This document shows, piece by piece, positions 44,466 to 53,147 of a stretch of DNA of 64,000 nt. The notes below the pieces were generated by a model. That model was not told where the DNA came from and ran no database searches. It saw nothing but the letters and a program-made list of their open reading frames with translations. Where the stretch lies: the NCBI GenBank assembly GCA_002412925.1, contig DHVZ01000059.1, forward strand, positions 1-64,000. Direction: 5' to 3'. Numbering within the stretch: position 1 is the stretch's first letter; the number at the start of each line of letters is the position of its first letter. A program made the translations under genes and the position numbers. The DNA comes from Anaerolineales bacterium UBA5195. Its GTDB lineage: Bacteria > Chloroflexota > Anaerolineae > Anaerolineales > Villigracilaceae.

Positions 44466-45677
44466 TTAATTCCCAATGGTGAGATTTAAGCGCCGCGCAA
44501 GAGGTTCCAAGTGAGCGCGCAGGATCTTTTCAGATTTTTCAGCGGGTTTCTCGTTGGCTTCCAGCAGGCAAGCGCCAAGTTCCTGGGCAAGCTGATATTC
44601 AATCCGCCGCCAGAGCGGGACTGTGTGGTAGGCGCGTCCATGGCTGGCTGCTTGCATGACTGCAGCGTGAAGTGGATTTTCATCCGGGTAGATTTCTCGC
44701 AACACATCGAGGCGGGCGGGCATCGAGCCAACTTCGCGCGCCCAGCGCAGGCCGTTACCCGTATTGGTCAGGAACTTGACCAACTCGACAGCGGCGCGCT
44801 CCCGCTCTGGGTAGCCGCGAACATGCTGCCAGATCACGAAACTACCGCCAGCCGTCCACGGAACTTGGGCAATCGGGATCACTCCCAGGTTTTCCCGGAT
44901 CTGTGGGTTGGTTTCGTGCGAGATGAAATCTTTCGCCGCGCGAATATCGGTCAGCACCGCGGCAGCACGCCCTTCATGGAAGAGCGCCACCGTTTCGACC
45001 GAGCCAAGCTGCTTGTATGGGTCTGGAACAGCCCGATAAGTATCCAGCCAGTGAGACAGACCTTCAATGGCGCTGGGGCTGTCAAAGATGACATGCGTGC
45101 CATCGTGATTAATGAAATCACCGCCTGCGCTCCAGACCCAGGAGGCGGCGATATGCAGCAAGTCGGTATAAGGCGCGGGAATGAATGGGCTGAGCCAGGG
45201 AATTTCGGCCACACCCGCCTCGCGTAATTTTTGAAAAGCGGTGGAATGAACACCGGTGAAGACGTCGTCTGCCTCCACGCCTGCCCTGTCCAGCAGGTCT
45301 CTGCGGAAACAAATCACATAGATATAGGCCGTCCACGGAATGGCCCAGGTATGAGCATCTGCATATTGTTTGGTGCTTTCCCAGATGGGGACCATAAAAG
45401 CCGCGGCGCCACCCATGGCTTCGATTTCGGCTGGCTTAAAAGGCCGCAGGGCGTTCATCATCGCCAGGCTCGAAACCCAGGTCCCGCCGACATGCGAAAC
45501 ATCAGGGCCTTTGCCATGCGAGGCAACCGTCATCAGGTCGGGCCAGGCTGCCCCCCAGGTCATTTCGCGCAGTTGCACCCGGGTGCCGGTTTTGGCGCGG
45601 AATTCTTCCAGCAGCGCAGTAAGAGTCCGGGTATCGACATCTGAATCAGGGATCGCGGAAAGTTCAATTTCAAGCAT
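44466..45677 (-). CDS. Family 1 solute-binding-like protein without signal peptide
   Basis: The 403-aa protein has the full fold of an ABC sugar-binding protein (LTALLEEFRAKTGTRVQL, GPDVSHVGGTWVSSLAMM, GRAAAVLTDIRAAKDF, ELVKFLTNTGNGLRWAREVG). It begins directly with the first beta strand (MLEIELSAIPDSD) and has no signal or lipobox, so it should stay in the cytoplasm. Its start overlaps the kinase stop by 8 nt. A second, normal lipoprotein binding protein is encoded at 50263-51801. Possible roles are an internal sugar sensor or carrier; nothing here proves either. Confidence 0.85.
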   Translation of the reverse strand: MLEIELSAIPDSDVDTRTLTALLEEFRAKTGTRVQLREMTWGAAWPDLMTVASHGKGPDVSHVGGTWVSSLAMMNALRPFKPAEIEAMGGAAAFMVPIWESTKQYADAHTWAIPWTAYIYVICFRRDLLDRAGVEADDVFTGVHSTAFQKLREAGVAEIPWLSPFIPAPYTDLLHIAASWVWSAGGDFINHDGTHVIFDSPSAIEGLSHWLDTYRAVPDPYKQLGSVETVALFHEGRAAAVLTDIRAAKDFISHETNPQIRENLGVIPIAQVPWTAGGSFVIWQHVRGYPERERAAVELVKFLTNTGNGLRWAREVGSMPARLDVLREIYPDENPLHAAVMQAASHGRAYHTVPLWRRIEYQLAQELGACLLEANEKPAEKSEKILRAHLEPLARRLNLTIGN

Positions 45678-46674
45678 CGATTTCCTCCAGCCGGCTGCCG
45701 TTTTTAATCTCGTGGATGGTCTCTCTCAGCCGGGAACGGATGGCCGGATCGATGGGTTGTTGGCCCTGTTCCATGCCGATCAAAACCGCGCCGATGACAG
45801 GCGGAACATTGAGACGGACAAGCCGCGCCTGTGGGGCAGTTCTCAAAATAGCCGCGCGCATCGGGTCAATCAGCAAGTCTCCGCCATCGAACATGCCCCC
45901 CGAGAGAACCACGTCGAAGGCCAGTTCTTCGAAATTCAACTGGCGGATGACGCCGCCCGCCATTTCGCCCAATTCGTTCCCGGCCCAGGTAATCAACTCG
46001 CGCGCCACAGCATCCCCCGCATATGCGGTCTGGAAGACCAGCCGGGCGGTTTCTGCGCCGATCGCATAGTAGCCTTCGGTGTAACCCTCAAGTAAATCTT
46101 CCAGGCTTTTTGCGCCGACATGCTGGATGTAAGCCTCGCTTAATGTGGTTTTCGGACCGCGCCGGGTCCAATCCTGCCCAACCAGGTGCATGGCGCGGAA
46201 GACCAGTTCGGATGAACCAGCCGCCTCGCCCATTGTAATCCCATACCCGGTGACGCGCCCCTCGCGCTGGTGGCTCTGATCCCAGCCGCGGCAGTTACAA
46301 CCGGTGCCAGAGACAACATTGACACCCCAACCCGCTTCTGCGCCCGCCACCAGGCCAGGAATGGCGTCGTTAACCAGCCCACAGGCGGCAGAAAGCCCCA
46401 GCTTTTGGACAGTTTCGAGCATGATGGGTTTTTCACTCGGCCAGTCGTACCCGGCGATGCCAAAGCCCGCGCCCGAAATATTGTCCCGTTTCAGGCAGGC
46501 TGAATCCAGCGCCTGTTCGAGCGCGGTCAGCATCGCGGTGTACATCCCATCGTATCCCACGCTCTGATGATTTCCTGGGCCCCCCTCGCCAAATCCAATC
46601 GCGCGGCCAGTTTCATCTGCAATCACAAAGTGAGTTTTTGTACCACCTAAATCGGCACCCAAAAAATAGCGCAT
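45670..46674 (-). CDS. BadF/BcrA-type sugar kinase, probable N-acetylglucosamine kinase
   Basis: The product is 334 aa from the ATG at 46674 with GAAGG 6 nt upstream. The ASKHA kinase fold has phosphate loops YFLGADLGGTKTHFVIAD and NVVSGTGCNCRGW, and an adenosine-loop-like VVLSGGMFDGGD. Bacterial and animal GlcNAc kinases belong to this family. With an ABC importer instead of a PTS, such a kinase is needed to make the 6-phosphate that GH4 and the SIS enzyme handle. That substrate assignment is inference from the neighbours. Confidence 0.82.
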   Translation of the reverse strand: MRYFLGADLGGTKTHFVIADETGRAIGFGEGGPGNHQSVGYDGMYTAMLTALEQALDSACLKRDNISGAGFGIAGYDWPSEKPIMLETVQKLGLSAACGLVNDAIPGLVAGAEAGWGVNVVSGTGCNCRGWDQSHQREGRVTGYGITMGEAAGSSELVFRAMHLVGQDWTRRGPKTTLSEAYIQHVGAKSLEDLLEGYTEGYYAIGAETARLVFQTAYAGDAVARELITWAGNELGEMAGGVIRQLNFEELAFDVVLSGGMFDGGDLLIDPMRAAILRTAPQARLVRLNVPPVIGAVLIGMEQGQQPIDPAIRSRLRETIHEIKNGSRLEEIDA

Positions 46675-46699
46675 ACGCAACCTTCACAAGTTTTGGAGT

Positions 46700-46733
46700 A
46701 AAAAGCTTGCTTTTTTACCACGGGAGCAAGCTT
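46700..46733 (-). terminator. Hairpin with T-run just upstream of the kinase gene
   Basis: On the - strand AAGCTTGCT pairs with AGCAAGCTT, followed by TTTT, about 26 nt before the kinase ATG. With the next hairpin it makes two consecutive terminator-like structures inside the operon. Confidence 0.55.
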
Positions 46734-46752
46734 CCGCCTCCAGATTTCAAGA

Positions 46753-46781
46753 AAGGGGCGCACAAATCATGTGCGCCCCTT
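46753..46781 (-). terminator. Terminator or attenuator downstream of the GH4 gene
   Basis: The 11-bp perfect stem AAGGGGCGCAC / GTGCGCCCCTT lies 6 nt after the GH4 stop. On the - strand the tail is TTTCTTG. Confidence 0.7.
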
Positions 46782-46787
46782 GGATAG

Positions 46788-48089
46788 TTATTTCTTCCAG
46801 AACTGCGGCAAGTGTTCGCGATGTGTTTCGAGCAGATCATCGAGCACCGCCTGGATTTTATCCGCTTTCGGCCCCAAGGGATTTGCCAGCAAGGCCTGGT
46901 AGGCGGCCTCGCGATCGCCATGGACGGCGGCTTCCACTGTCAGCAATTCGTAAGCCTTGACCTGCGCAATCAGCCCAAAGCAGGCGGGCGGCAGCGGCTC
47001 CGTCGGAATGGGAGTAATCCCACTTTTGCGCACTGTCGAGGGGATTTCCAGGACCCACTCAGCGGGCCACTCTTTGACCGCGCCATTATTCCTGATGTTG
47101 ACGATATGGGTTTCGCCCAGATCGTTATAATGCGCGTTGAGCAGCTGTGTAGCCACCGTGGAGTAATACGCCCCGCCGCGCTGCATCAATTCGGCAGGCG
47201 GTTCTTTTAAATCCGGATCGGCATACTGCTCTAACAAAACCTTCTCGACCTCGATCACCTCGTCAGCCCGGGAAGGCGGCCAGCTTTCCTGCAACTTGAG
47301 CTTTTTATCGGTGTAATAGAAGTATTGCAGGTAATAATTGGGGATCATGCGCAGGATTTCGATGGTGCGCGGATCCCATTCTGGGTGCTCTTCTGCTTTC
47401 AGTTCTTTGATAAATTCTTCGATCACCTGGGGCCAGACATCCTCGCCATCGACCGTGAAACCACGGTGCCAGGAGAGATGATTCAAGCCCAGGGTTTTCA
47501 ACTCCGTCTGGGCAGGATCAATTTCCTTTCCAGTCGCCTTGGCCAGCTTTTCGACAATCATCATCCTGGCTGTGATCGGCACATTACAGACCCCTACCGC
47601 GGGTGTCTTGGCAGCATATTGGGTTAGGGCTTGAGTCACCAGGCCAGCCGGATTGGTGAAATTCACCAGCATCGCGCCGGAGGCAGCCAGTTCCTGCATA
47701 TCCTTCGCGATTTTCAGGATGACAGGGATGGTGCGCAGCGCCTTGCCCATACCGCCCACGCCGGTAGTCTCCTGGCCGATCAGCCCATGCCGCAGGCCGA
47801 GATACTCATCCTTGCGACGGGCTTCCATATGCCCCACACGTAACTGCGTGGTGACATAAGTGGCCTGTTTGACGGCCTCACGCTGGTCAGTGGTCAGCAC
47901 CACCTTGAACGGAGAACCTTTGAATTCCACCATCCGCTGGGCAAAGCCTCCGACAACCTTAAGCCGATTGGCGTCGACATCCATCAGCCAGAGTTCGTCA
48001 AGCGGAAATTGCGCCACCCGCGCCAGGAAACCATTGACCAATTCGGGGGTGTACGTTGAACCGCCGCCGATTACTGCTACCTTTAGCAT
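46788..48089 (-). CDS. GH4 glycosidase (6-phospho-beta-glucosidase family)
   Basis: The 433-aa enzyme has an NAD-binding N-terminus (LKVAVIGGGSTYTPELVNG) and LVNFTNPAGLVTQAL. The metal-site Cys and His lie in GVCNVP and TLGLNHLSWHRG. GH4 enzymes use NAD+ and Mn2+ in a redox-assisted elimination and usually act on 6-phosphoglycosides. Together with a ChbG deacetylase this is the ChbF position of the chitobiose pathway. It lies 18 bp downstream of the permease gene and is followed by two hairpins. Confidence 0.93.
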   Translation of the reverse strand: MLKVAVIGGGSTYTPELVNGFLARVAQFPLDELWLMDVDANRLKVVGGFAQRMVEFKGSPFKVVLTTDQREAVKQATYVTTQLRVGHMEARRKDEYLGLRHGLIGQETTGVGGMGKALRTIPVILKIAKDMQELAASGAMLVNFTNPAGLVTQALTQYAAKTPAVGVCNVPITARMMIVEKLAKATGKEIDPAQTELKTLGLNHLSWHRGFTVDGEDVWPQVIEEFIKELKAEEHPEWDPRTIEILRMIPNYYLQYFYYTDKKLKLQESWPPSRADEVIEVEKVLLEQYADPDLKEPPAELMQRGGAYYSTVATQLLNAHYNDLGETHIVNIRNNGAVKEWPAEWVLEIPSTVRKSGITPIPTEPLPPACFGLIAQVKAYELLTVEAAVHGDREAAYQALLANPLGPKADKIQAVLDDLLETHREHLPQFWKK

Positions 48090-48107
48090 AAAGCTCCTCC
48101 TCGCCGT

Positions 48108-49178
48108 CTACTTTTCCACACCGGTAATAACGATGCCCTGAACAAAGAACCGCTGGGCAGCCACAAACAGGAGCAGGGGCAGAACCAAGGCCATCAAAGC
48201 GCCAGCTTGAATCAATTGCGGTTTCTGTCCATAAATGCCGTTGAACGTGGAGAGCGCCACCGAAATGGGCCAGTTCTGGCGGTTAGAAGACAGGTAAATG
48301 AGCGGCCCAAAGTAATCATTCCAGGCATAGACGATGTGGAAAACGGTCACAGCCATCAGAACCGGGTATGACTGGGGCAGGATGACCGACCAAAGCACGC
48401 GCAACGGGCCAGCCCCGTCGATCATGGCAGCTTCATCCAATTCGCGGGGGATGGTCATGAAATATTGCCGGAGCAGGAAGACATCATAGGCATTGGCAAA
48501 AAACGTGGGAACAATGAGCGGCAGCCAGGTGCCCACCCAGCCAATCTTTTGGAAAAAGGTATATGTCGGGATGACCGTCACCGCTGCAGGCAGGAAAATC
48601 GTCGAAATCAGCACTACAAACAGGAAATCGCGCCCTGGGAATCGGAACCTTGAGAATCCATAAGCCACCAGCGTACAGGATAGAATGGTGCCAATATTTG
48701 AAACTACGGCGTAGAAGAAAGTATTCCAGAGCAAGCGCGGGTAGTCAATCGACTCCCAAACTTCCACGTAATTCTCCCAGGTGGGTGAAAATTTCCAATC
48801 CCGGTCGAGGGCACGCCAGGAAACATTGCAATTAAATTCACCCTTATCCAGGTTGTCAGGGTCGACAAACAGGCTGGAGGTGCGGCCTTTTTTGGCAATT
48901 GCCAGGCCGCGAACAGTTGTATCGCCCGGCTCAAAGCCATCGCACTGCCCAAGCGGCACTTTGAAAACCTCCACCTCTTTGCCTTGATAAACAAAGGAGG
49001 ATGGCGCTGCAGGCCAAATAGGCGCGCCAACAATGGAAATTTGAGCCTGGGTCTTAAGCGAGGTAAAAACCATGAACGCAAATGGCGAAAGGAAAATCAC
49101 CAAAATCGCCAGCGTCAAGAGAGTAATAAAAGTGATGTTCAACCCTTTGTGAACCTTATGCTGCGTATTGGCATTCAT
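48108..49178 (-). CDS. ABC sugar permease, MalG type, with extra external loop
   Basis: The 356-aa permease has six membrane helices. The EAA loop is RELDEAAMIDGAGPLRVLWSVILP. An insertion of about 80 residues between helix 1 and the core (about 50-130, with PLGQCDGFEPGDTTVRG and EFNCNVSWRALD) lies on the outer face. It makes the protein longer than the usual 275-300 aa. It pairs with the MalF-type permease 11 bp upstream. No ATPase gene is present, so a shared MsmX-type ATPase is presumed. Confidence 0.9.
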   Translation of the reverse strand: MNANTQHKVHKGLNITFITLLTLAILVIFLSPFAFMVFTSLKTQAQISIVGAPIWPAAPSSFVYQGKEVEVFKVPLGQCDGFEPGDTTVRGLAIAKKGRTSSLFVDPDNLDKGEFNCNVSWRALDRDWKFSPTWENYVEVWESIDYPRLLWNTFFYAVVSNIGTILSCTLVAYGFSRFRFPGRDFLFVVLISTIFLPAAVTVIPTYTFFQKIGWVGTWLPLIVPTFFANAYDVFLLRQYFMTIPRELDEAAMIDGAGPLRVLWSVILPQSYPVLMAVTVFHIVYAWNDYFGPLIYLSSNRQNWPISVALSTFNGIYGQKPQLIQAGALMALVLPLLLFVAAQRFFVQGIVITGVEK

Positions 49179-49189
49179 CAGTTTCTCTC

Positions 49190-50185
49190 CTAATCGCGGC
49201 TTTCACCGGCGTAATAGACCCAGTATTTGGCAGTGGCAAAGAGGGTAATCGTGACGACTAAAATGACGATGAACAGCCCCCAGGCCAGGGTCGAGCCATA
49301 ACTCATGTTTTGAAAAGTAAAAAAGGTTTTGTATAAGTACAGGTTGTAAAACATCGTCGCGCCACCCGGGCGTCCGGTTCCGTTATTGACGACCAGCGGA
49401 ACCAGGAAATACTGGAAAAGCCCCACGATGCTCAAAACCAGGTTGTAAAAAATGACCGGCGATATCATCGGGAAGGTAACATTCCAAAATTGCTGCCAGG
49501 AATTTGCGCCATCCACCTTGGAAGCATCATAAAGTTCGGTGGGGACACCCTGTAAGCCCGCCAGCATGATCAGCATGGCGTTGCCAATCCCCCAAATGCC
49601 CATGATGACGTAAGTCGGGTAAACCCAGTTCATGTCATTTGCCCATAACGGGACGTTTTCCTTCGGGACACCAAAACTCATCAGCACACGGTTGATCCAG
49701 CCGGTTTCAGGGTTGAGCATCCCGCCCCACAGGAAAACCGAAGCCACAAACGGCACAATGTAGGGCATGTAAAACATACTGCGAAAGAAGTTTTGCCCAA
49801 CCAGGTGCTTGTTATTCATCAGGAGCGCGATCCCAAGCGGCAGGAATATGCCGACGGGCAAAGCAATCAACCCAAAACGGATGGTAATCCACATCGATCC
49901 GGGCGTTCCACTTGAACTCCAAATTTGAGGGTCTTTGAAGAATTGAGCGTAATTACTAACCCCAACAAATTTCGGCGCGCTCAGGATTCCATCCGTAATT
50001 TTCAAATCGAGAAAACTAAAAAACAACGTCCCAAGCATTGGCAGCAGGGTAAACACTAGGAATCCAAAAATCCAGGGCGAGAGAAAAGAAAGTCCCAGCA
50101 GCATTTCACGGCGCGTCAGCGGCGACATCTTTCGGAAAGTTGCGAGGGACGGCAGTTTGGGGAGATTGCTGAGTTGTTCAAACAT
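49190..50185 (-). CDS. ABC sugar permease, MalF type
   Basis: The 331-aa protein has six membrane helices (LSPWIFGFLVFTLLPMLGTLFFS first). The EAA motif is PTELYDASKVDGANSWQQFWNVTFP. It forms the heterodimeric channel with the MalG-type partner and receives sugar from the lipoprotein encoded 77 bp upstream. Confidence 0.92.
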   Translation of the reverse strand: MFEQLSNLPKLPSLATFRKMSPLTRREMLLGLSFLSPWIFGFLVFTLLPMLGTLFFSFLDLKITDGILSAPKFVGVSNYAQFFKDPQIWSSSGTPGSMWITIRFGLIALPVGIFLPLGIALLMNNKHLVGQNFFRSMFYMPYIVPFVASVFLWGGMLNPETGWINRVLMSFGVPKENVPLWANDMNWVYPTYVIMGIWGIGNAMLIMLAGLQGVPTELYDASKVDGANSWQQFWNVTFPMISPVIFYNLVLSIVGLFQYFLVPLVVNNGTGRPGGATMFYNLYLYKTFFTFQNMSYGSTLAWGLFIVILVVTITLFATAKYWVYYAGESRD

Positions 50186-50262
50186 GGGGCACTCCTTTAT
50201 GCAGAGTAGGCTGGGCGGGTCAGCTCAGCGAACTGACCCGCCCATAGTATATCTTTTGCAGG

Positions 50263-51801
50263 TTACTTGTTGTAGATGACGGTCAGGTCGTCGACGAGTT
50301 TCTGGTATTCTTTTTCAAAGTCAAACTTGTCGGCGGGGGTATTGTTCATCAGGTCCTGGAAAGCGTTCAGGCGGACAGTTGCTTCGTTCCAGTTCGGGAG
50401 ATATTGCTCGGCGCTGGGGGTATCGGGGTAAGCCAGACCCTGAACAAAGACATCCCAGCTTTCCTTGGTCACGAACGGATAGTCCGCGGATTTCTTCACG
50501 AAGAAAGCTTCGGTCTTCTCAGCAATGGCAGGCATGGCGCCGTAGGAGGGCAGGAGTTTGTCACCGCCGGTGGTGATCAGGTAGGAGAGAACGGTGAAGG
50601 CGGCAGCCGGATTCTTGGTACCTTTCCAGACGCGGAAGGTGTCAGCATCGATGCGCCCGTGAACAACACCATCAGCGCCCATCGGCTGAATGCCGAGTTG
50701 GAATTCATAGCCAGCCTTGGCGAAATCACCCAGGCAGCAGGTGTACCAGGTCTGGGTCAGACCCATCGCGGCCTTGCCGGAGTTGAAGACGTTGCCATTG
50801 CCAAATTCAGGCGAGGCAGAGAGGGCACCAGTAGGCATGAACGGCTGGGCGCCCCACATCCCTTCATGGTACCACTTCCAGGATTGTTTCCAACCGTCAG
50901 AAATGGTGGATTTGAATTCGCCCTTCTTTTCGCCGCTGTAGATCTTCTCGGCGCCAAAGTAGAAGGTCGGGATGGAGACAGCTTGCTGCCACTGGGCATT
51001 GTAACCAACCTGGACAATCTGGTTGCGGTCAAAGCCTTCTTCGGTGGCGTTTTTGCCGTTCTTATCAATCGTCAGGCGCTTGGCAACCTCGGTAAGGGTG
51101 TCCCAGTTCCAGTCCACCATCTTGCCATCGAGTTCGTATTTTTCGCCATACTTCTGGGGCGGATAGGCCAACTCAGATTCGTCAAACATGGCGGGCACAA
51201 AATAAATCGCGCCGGGGAAGACGGCAAAAGGCAGGCCAACCTGGCCTTCTTCGGTCTGGTAGAATTTCACCAGGGCCGGGTCGAAGATCGAGGTATCGAA
51301 GTTCTGGGCCTTCATTTCAGCAGTCAGGTCGAGCCACTGGCCATAGAAACCATTGGAACCACCCCAACCAACCGGGCCGATGATGTCAGGGCCATTGCCA
51401 GAGGCAATTTGGGTCGCAAGGGTGTCGCGAGCGCTGTCATAGGGATAGACTTCGAGAATGAGCTGGATTTTGTCTTGGGAAGAATTGAAATCTTTGACAA
51501 CTTCTTCCTGAACCAAAATCTGGCTGGGGTCGGTACCGGTGCCAAGGCCAACAAACCAGCGCACGCAGGTCTTGCCAGCTTCGCAGTTCGCAACCGGGTA
51601 AGGGGTCAGCGTGGGGGTGGCAGCGGGAGCTTCCGGCGCGGCAGGTTCAGCGGGGGCTTCGGTAGCGACGGGTTCAGCGGGGGCTTCCGGCGCAGCGGGC
51701 TGGGCCGGGGCTTCGGTAGCGGGAGCGGCAGGGGTGCCGCAGGCGGCCAGGATCATCGAAGCGATAATCAGCAGGCTGGTGACAAACAACATTTTCTTCA
51801 T
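50263..51801 (-). CDS. ABC sugar-binding lipoprotein
   Basis: The product is 512 aa from the ATG at 51801 with AGGAG 11 nt upstream. A lipoprotein signal (LLIIASMILAAC) is followed by a repetitive Ala/Pro/Glu linker (units like APAEPVATE) and a family 1 solute-binding fold (VVKDFNSSQDKIQLILEVYPYD, GNGPDIIGPVGWGG). It delivers oligosaccharide to the two permeases. The operon content suggests chito-oligosaccharides or GlcNAc, but the ligand is not shown. The gap to lacI is 96 bp. Confidence 0.92.
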   Translation of the reverse strand: MKKMLFVTSLLIIASMILAACGTPAAPATEAPAQPAAPEAPAEPVATEAPAEPAAPEAPAATPTLTPYPVANCEAGKTCVRWFVGLGTGTDPSQILVQEEVVKDFNSSQDKIQLILEVYPYDSARDTLATQIASGNGPDIIGPVGWGGSNGFYGQWLDLTAEMKAQNFDTSIFDPALVKFYQTEEGQVGLPFAVFPGAIYFVPAMFDESELAYPPQKYGEKYELDGKMVDWNWDTLTEVAKRLTIDKNGKNATEEGFDRNQIVQVGYNAQWQQAVSIPTFYFGAEKIYSGEKKGEFKSTISDGWKQSWKWYHEGMWGAQPFMPTGALSASPEFGNGNVFNSGKAAMGLTQTWYTCCLGDFAKAGYEFQLGIQPMGADGVVHGRIDADTFRVWKGTKNPAAAFTVLSYLITTGGDKLLPSYGAMPAIAEKTEAFFVKKSADYPFVTKESWDVFVQGLAYPDTPSAEQYLPNWNEATVRLNAFQDLMNNTPADKFDFEKEYQKLVDDLTVIYNK

Positions 51802-51897
51802 GGTGATTTTTCTCCTCTTTATGGATGGGTGAGAGAACAAAATTCTGGATAGCTGCAATATTATTGATGTATTGGGTAAACAATCACCTCCTCCGGG

Positions 51898-52944
51898 TTA
51901 GTTTGCCAGCGTTTCGTGCAGGCAACCGCACGAACGACGGATGATTATTTCTGTCGGCAGGAGCGTAACTGCCTCGGTCGGCTGGTCTTTGATCAAATCG
52001 AATAAAAGACGTGCAGCCGTGTGGCCCACCTGCTCCGTTGGAGCGCGCACTGTCGTCAGCGGCGGGCTCAAGAAAGGCGAAAGGCGCGAGTCGTCAAACC
52101 CCACAATGGCGATATCTTCAGGCACGCGCAAACCGGCTTCCTTAAGCGCGGTGATAACTCCGATGGCGGCATCGTCATCGCCAGAGAAAATGGCATCGAA
52201 TGAAGGATGGTCATTCGCGAGCATATTTTTAATGCTCCGGTAGGCGGTCTCGCCATTAAATTCACCGTCAAGCATCAACCTGGGGTCGACAGGAATTCCG
52301 TGCGCCTCCAATGCGTCCCGATAGCCTTGTTCACGCCAATGAGAGTCTTCTTGTTCTTGTGGCCCGCGCAGAAAAATAATGGAACGGCGGCCATGAACCT
52401 CGATCATGTGATCGATGATTTTGCGTGTGGCGGCTTTATTTTCAACAGTCACAAACGGGATTTTTAAATTAACAGGCGGGGTGCGATGGATGAGGACCAG
52501 TGGGAATTTATTCCGGCATAATTGCGTTAAATGCTCTTCGCTCAAGCTATCTGCAAAAACAAGCATGCCATCGGTATTGTGCGGCCCGACCGGCGGCTGG
52601 CTGTCCTTGCGAATCGACGATTTATATGTAGCAACTAATAAGTTGTATTGATTTTCGCTGACTACTGTTTCAATCCCGCTCAACAGAGGCGCAAAAAAAT
52701 CAGTGTGCATATTGTGAAGCACCAGGCCGATGGTCTGCGTGCGCCGGGTAGCCAGGTGACGCGCAACAGCGTGAGGCTTGTAATTCAAATCCAGCATGAC
52801 CTGCTGGATGCGCTCGGCCACGTCTTGAGAAACCGGCGCATTCTGGTTAATGAAACGGCTGACAGTTGCCACAGACACATCGGCATACTTGGCAACATCT
52901 CGAATGGTGACGGAATCTGATCGACGGGTCATTTCGTTATCCAT
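51898..52944 (-). CDS. LacI-family transcriptional repressor
   Basis: The product is 348 aa. An N-terminal helix-turn-helix (VTIRDVAKYADVSVATVSRFIN) with hinge helix (KPHAVARHLATRRTQTIGLVL) is followed by a periplasmic-binding-protein-like effector domain. It is the first gene of the amino-sugar operon, behind tandem TGTAACCGGTTACA-type operators. An ATG at 52932 is an alternative start that would free the operator from the coding region; neither start has a strong ribosome site. The effector is presumably an amino sugar or its phosphate. Confidence 0.93.
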   Translation of the reverse strand: MDNEMTRRSDSVTIRDVAKYADVSVATVSRFINQNAPVSQDVAERIQQVMLDLNYKPHAVARHLATRRTQTIGLVLHNMHTDFFAPLLSGIETVVSENQYNLLVATYKSSIRKDSQPPVGPHNTDGMLVFADSLSEEHLTQLCRNKFPLVLIHRTPPVNLKIPFVTVENKAATRKIIDHMIEVHGRRSIIFLRGPQEQEDSHWREQGYRDALEAHGIPVDPRLMLDGEFNGETAYRSIKNMLANDHPSFDAIFSGDDDAAIGVITALKEAGLRVPEDIAIVGFDDSRLSPFLSPPLTTVRAPTEQVGHTAARLLFDLIKDQPTEAVTLLPTEIIIRRSCGCLHETLAN

Positions 52945-52970
52945 GTAACCGGTTACAGTAACCGGTTACA
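52944..52970. promoter_or_regulatory. Tandem LacI-family operators
   Basis: TGTAACCGGTTACA (52944-52957) and AGTAACCGGTTACA (52957-52970) abut, with centres 13 bp apart. The first is identical to the lone site at 12567-12580. They cover the predicted transcription start and the lacI start codon, which implies autorepression of the whole operon. Confidence 0.9.
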
Positions 52971-52998
52971 TTAAAGCACACTTAAATTCACTTGTCAA
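52970..52998 (-). promoter_or_regulatory. Promoter of the LacI operon
   Basis: On the - strand a consensus TTGACA (52998-52993) and TTTAAT (52975-52970) are 17 bp apart. The -10 touches the upstream operator. Confidence 0.85.
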
Positions 52999-53147
52999 TA
53001 GAAAATTGTCACCTTTTACCTGGGTTGATGAAAATTTTAAGGAAATGAACCAGGGACTCAGCCAGGAAACGCTGTCCGCAAAAGGAAGCTATGGGCAAAC
53101 TTTCGGTTGCACAGAGTGGATGTCGAAATAGCAAGTAAAATATATTC

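Noticed and set aside
50404..51852. Long + strand open frame (482 codons) opposite the sugar-binding lipoprotein
   Set aside because: It is antisense to a convincing lipoprotein gene, shows a low-complexity Gly/Ser/Arg end and has no ribosome site.
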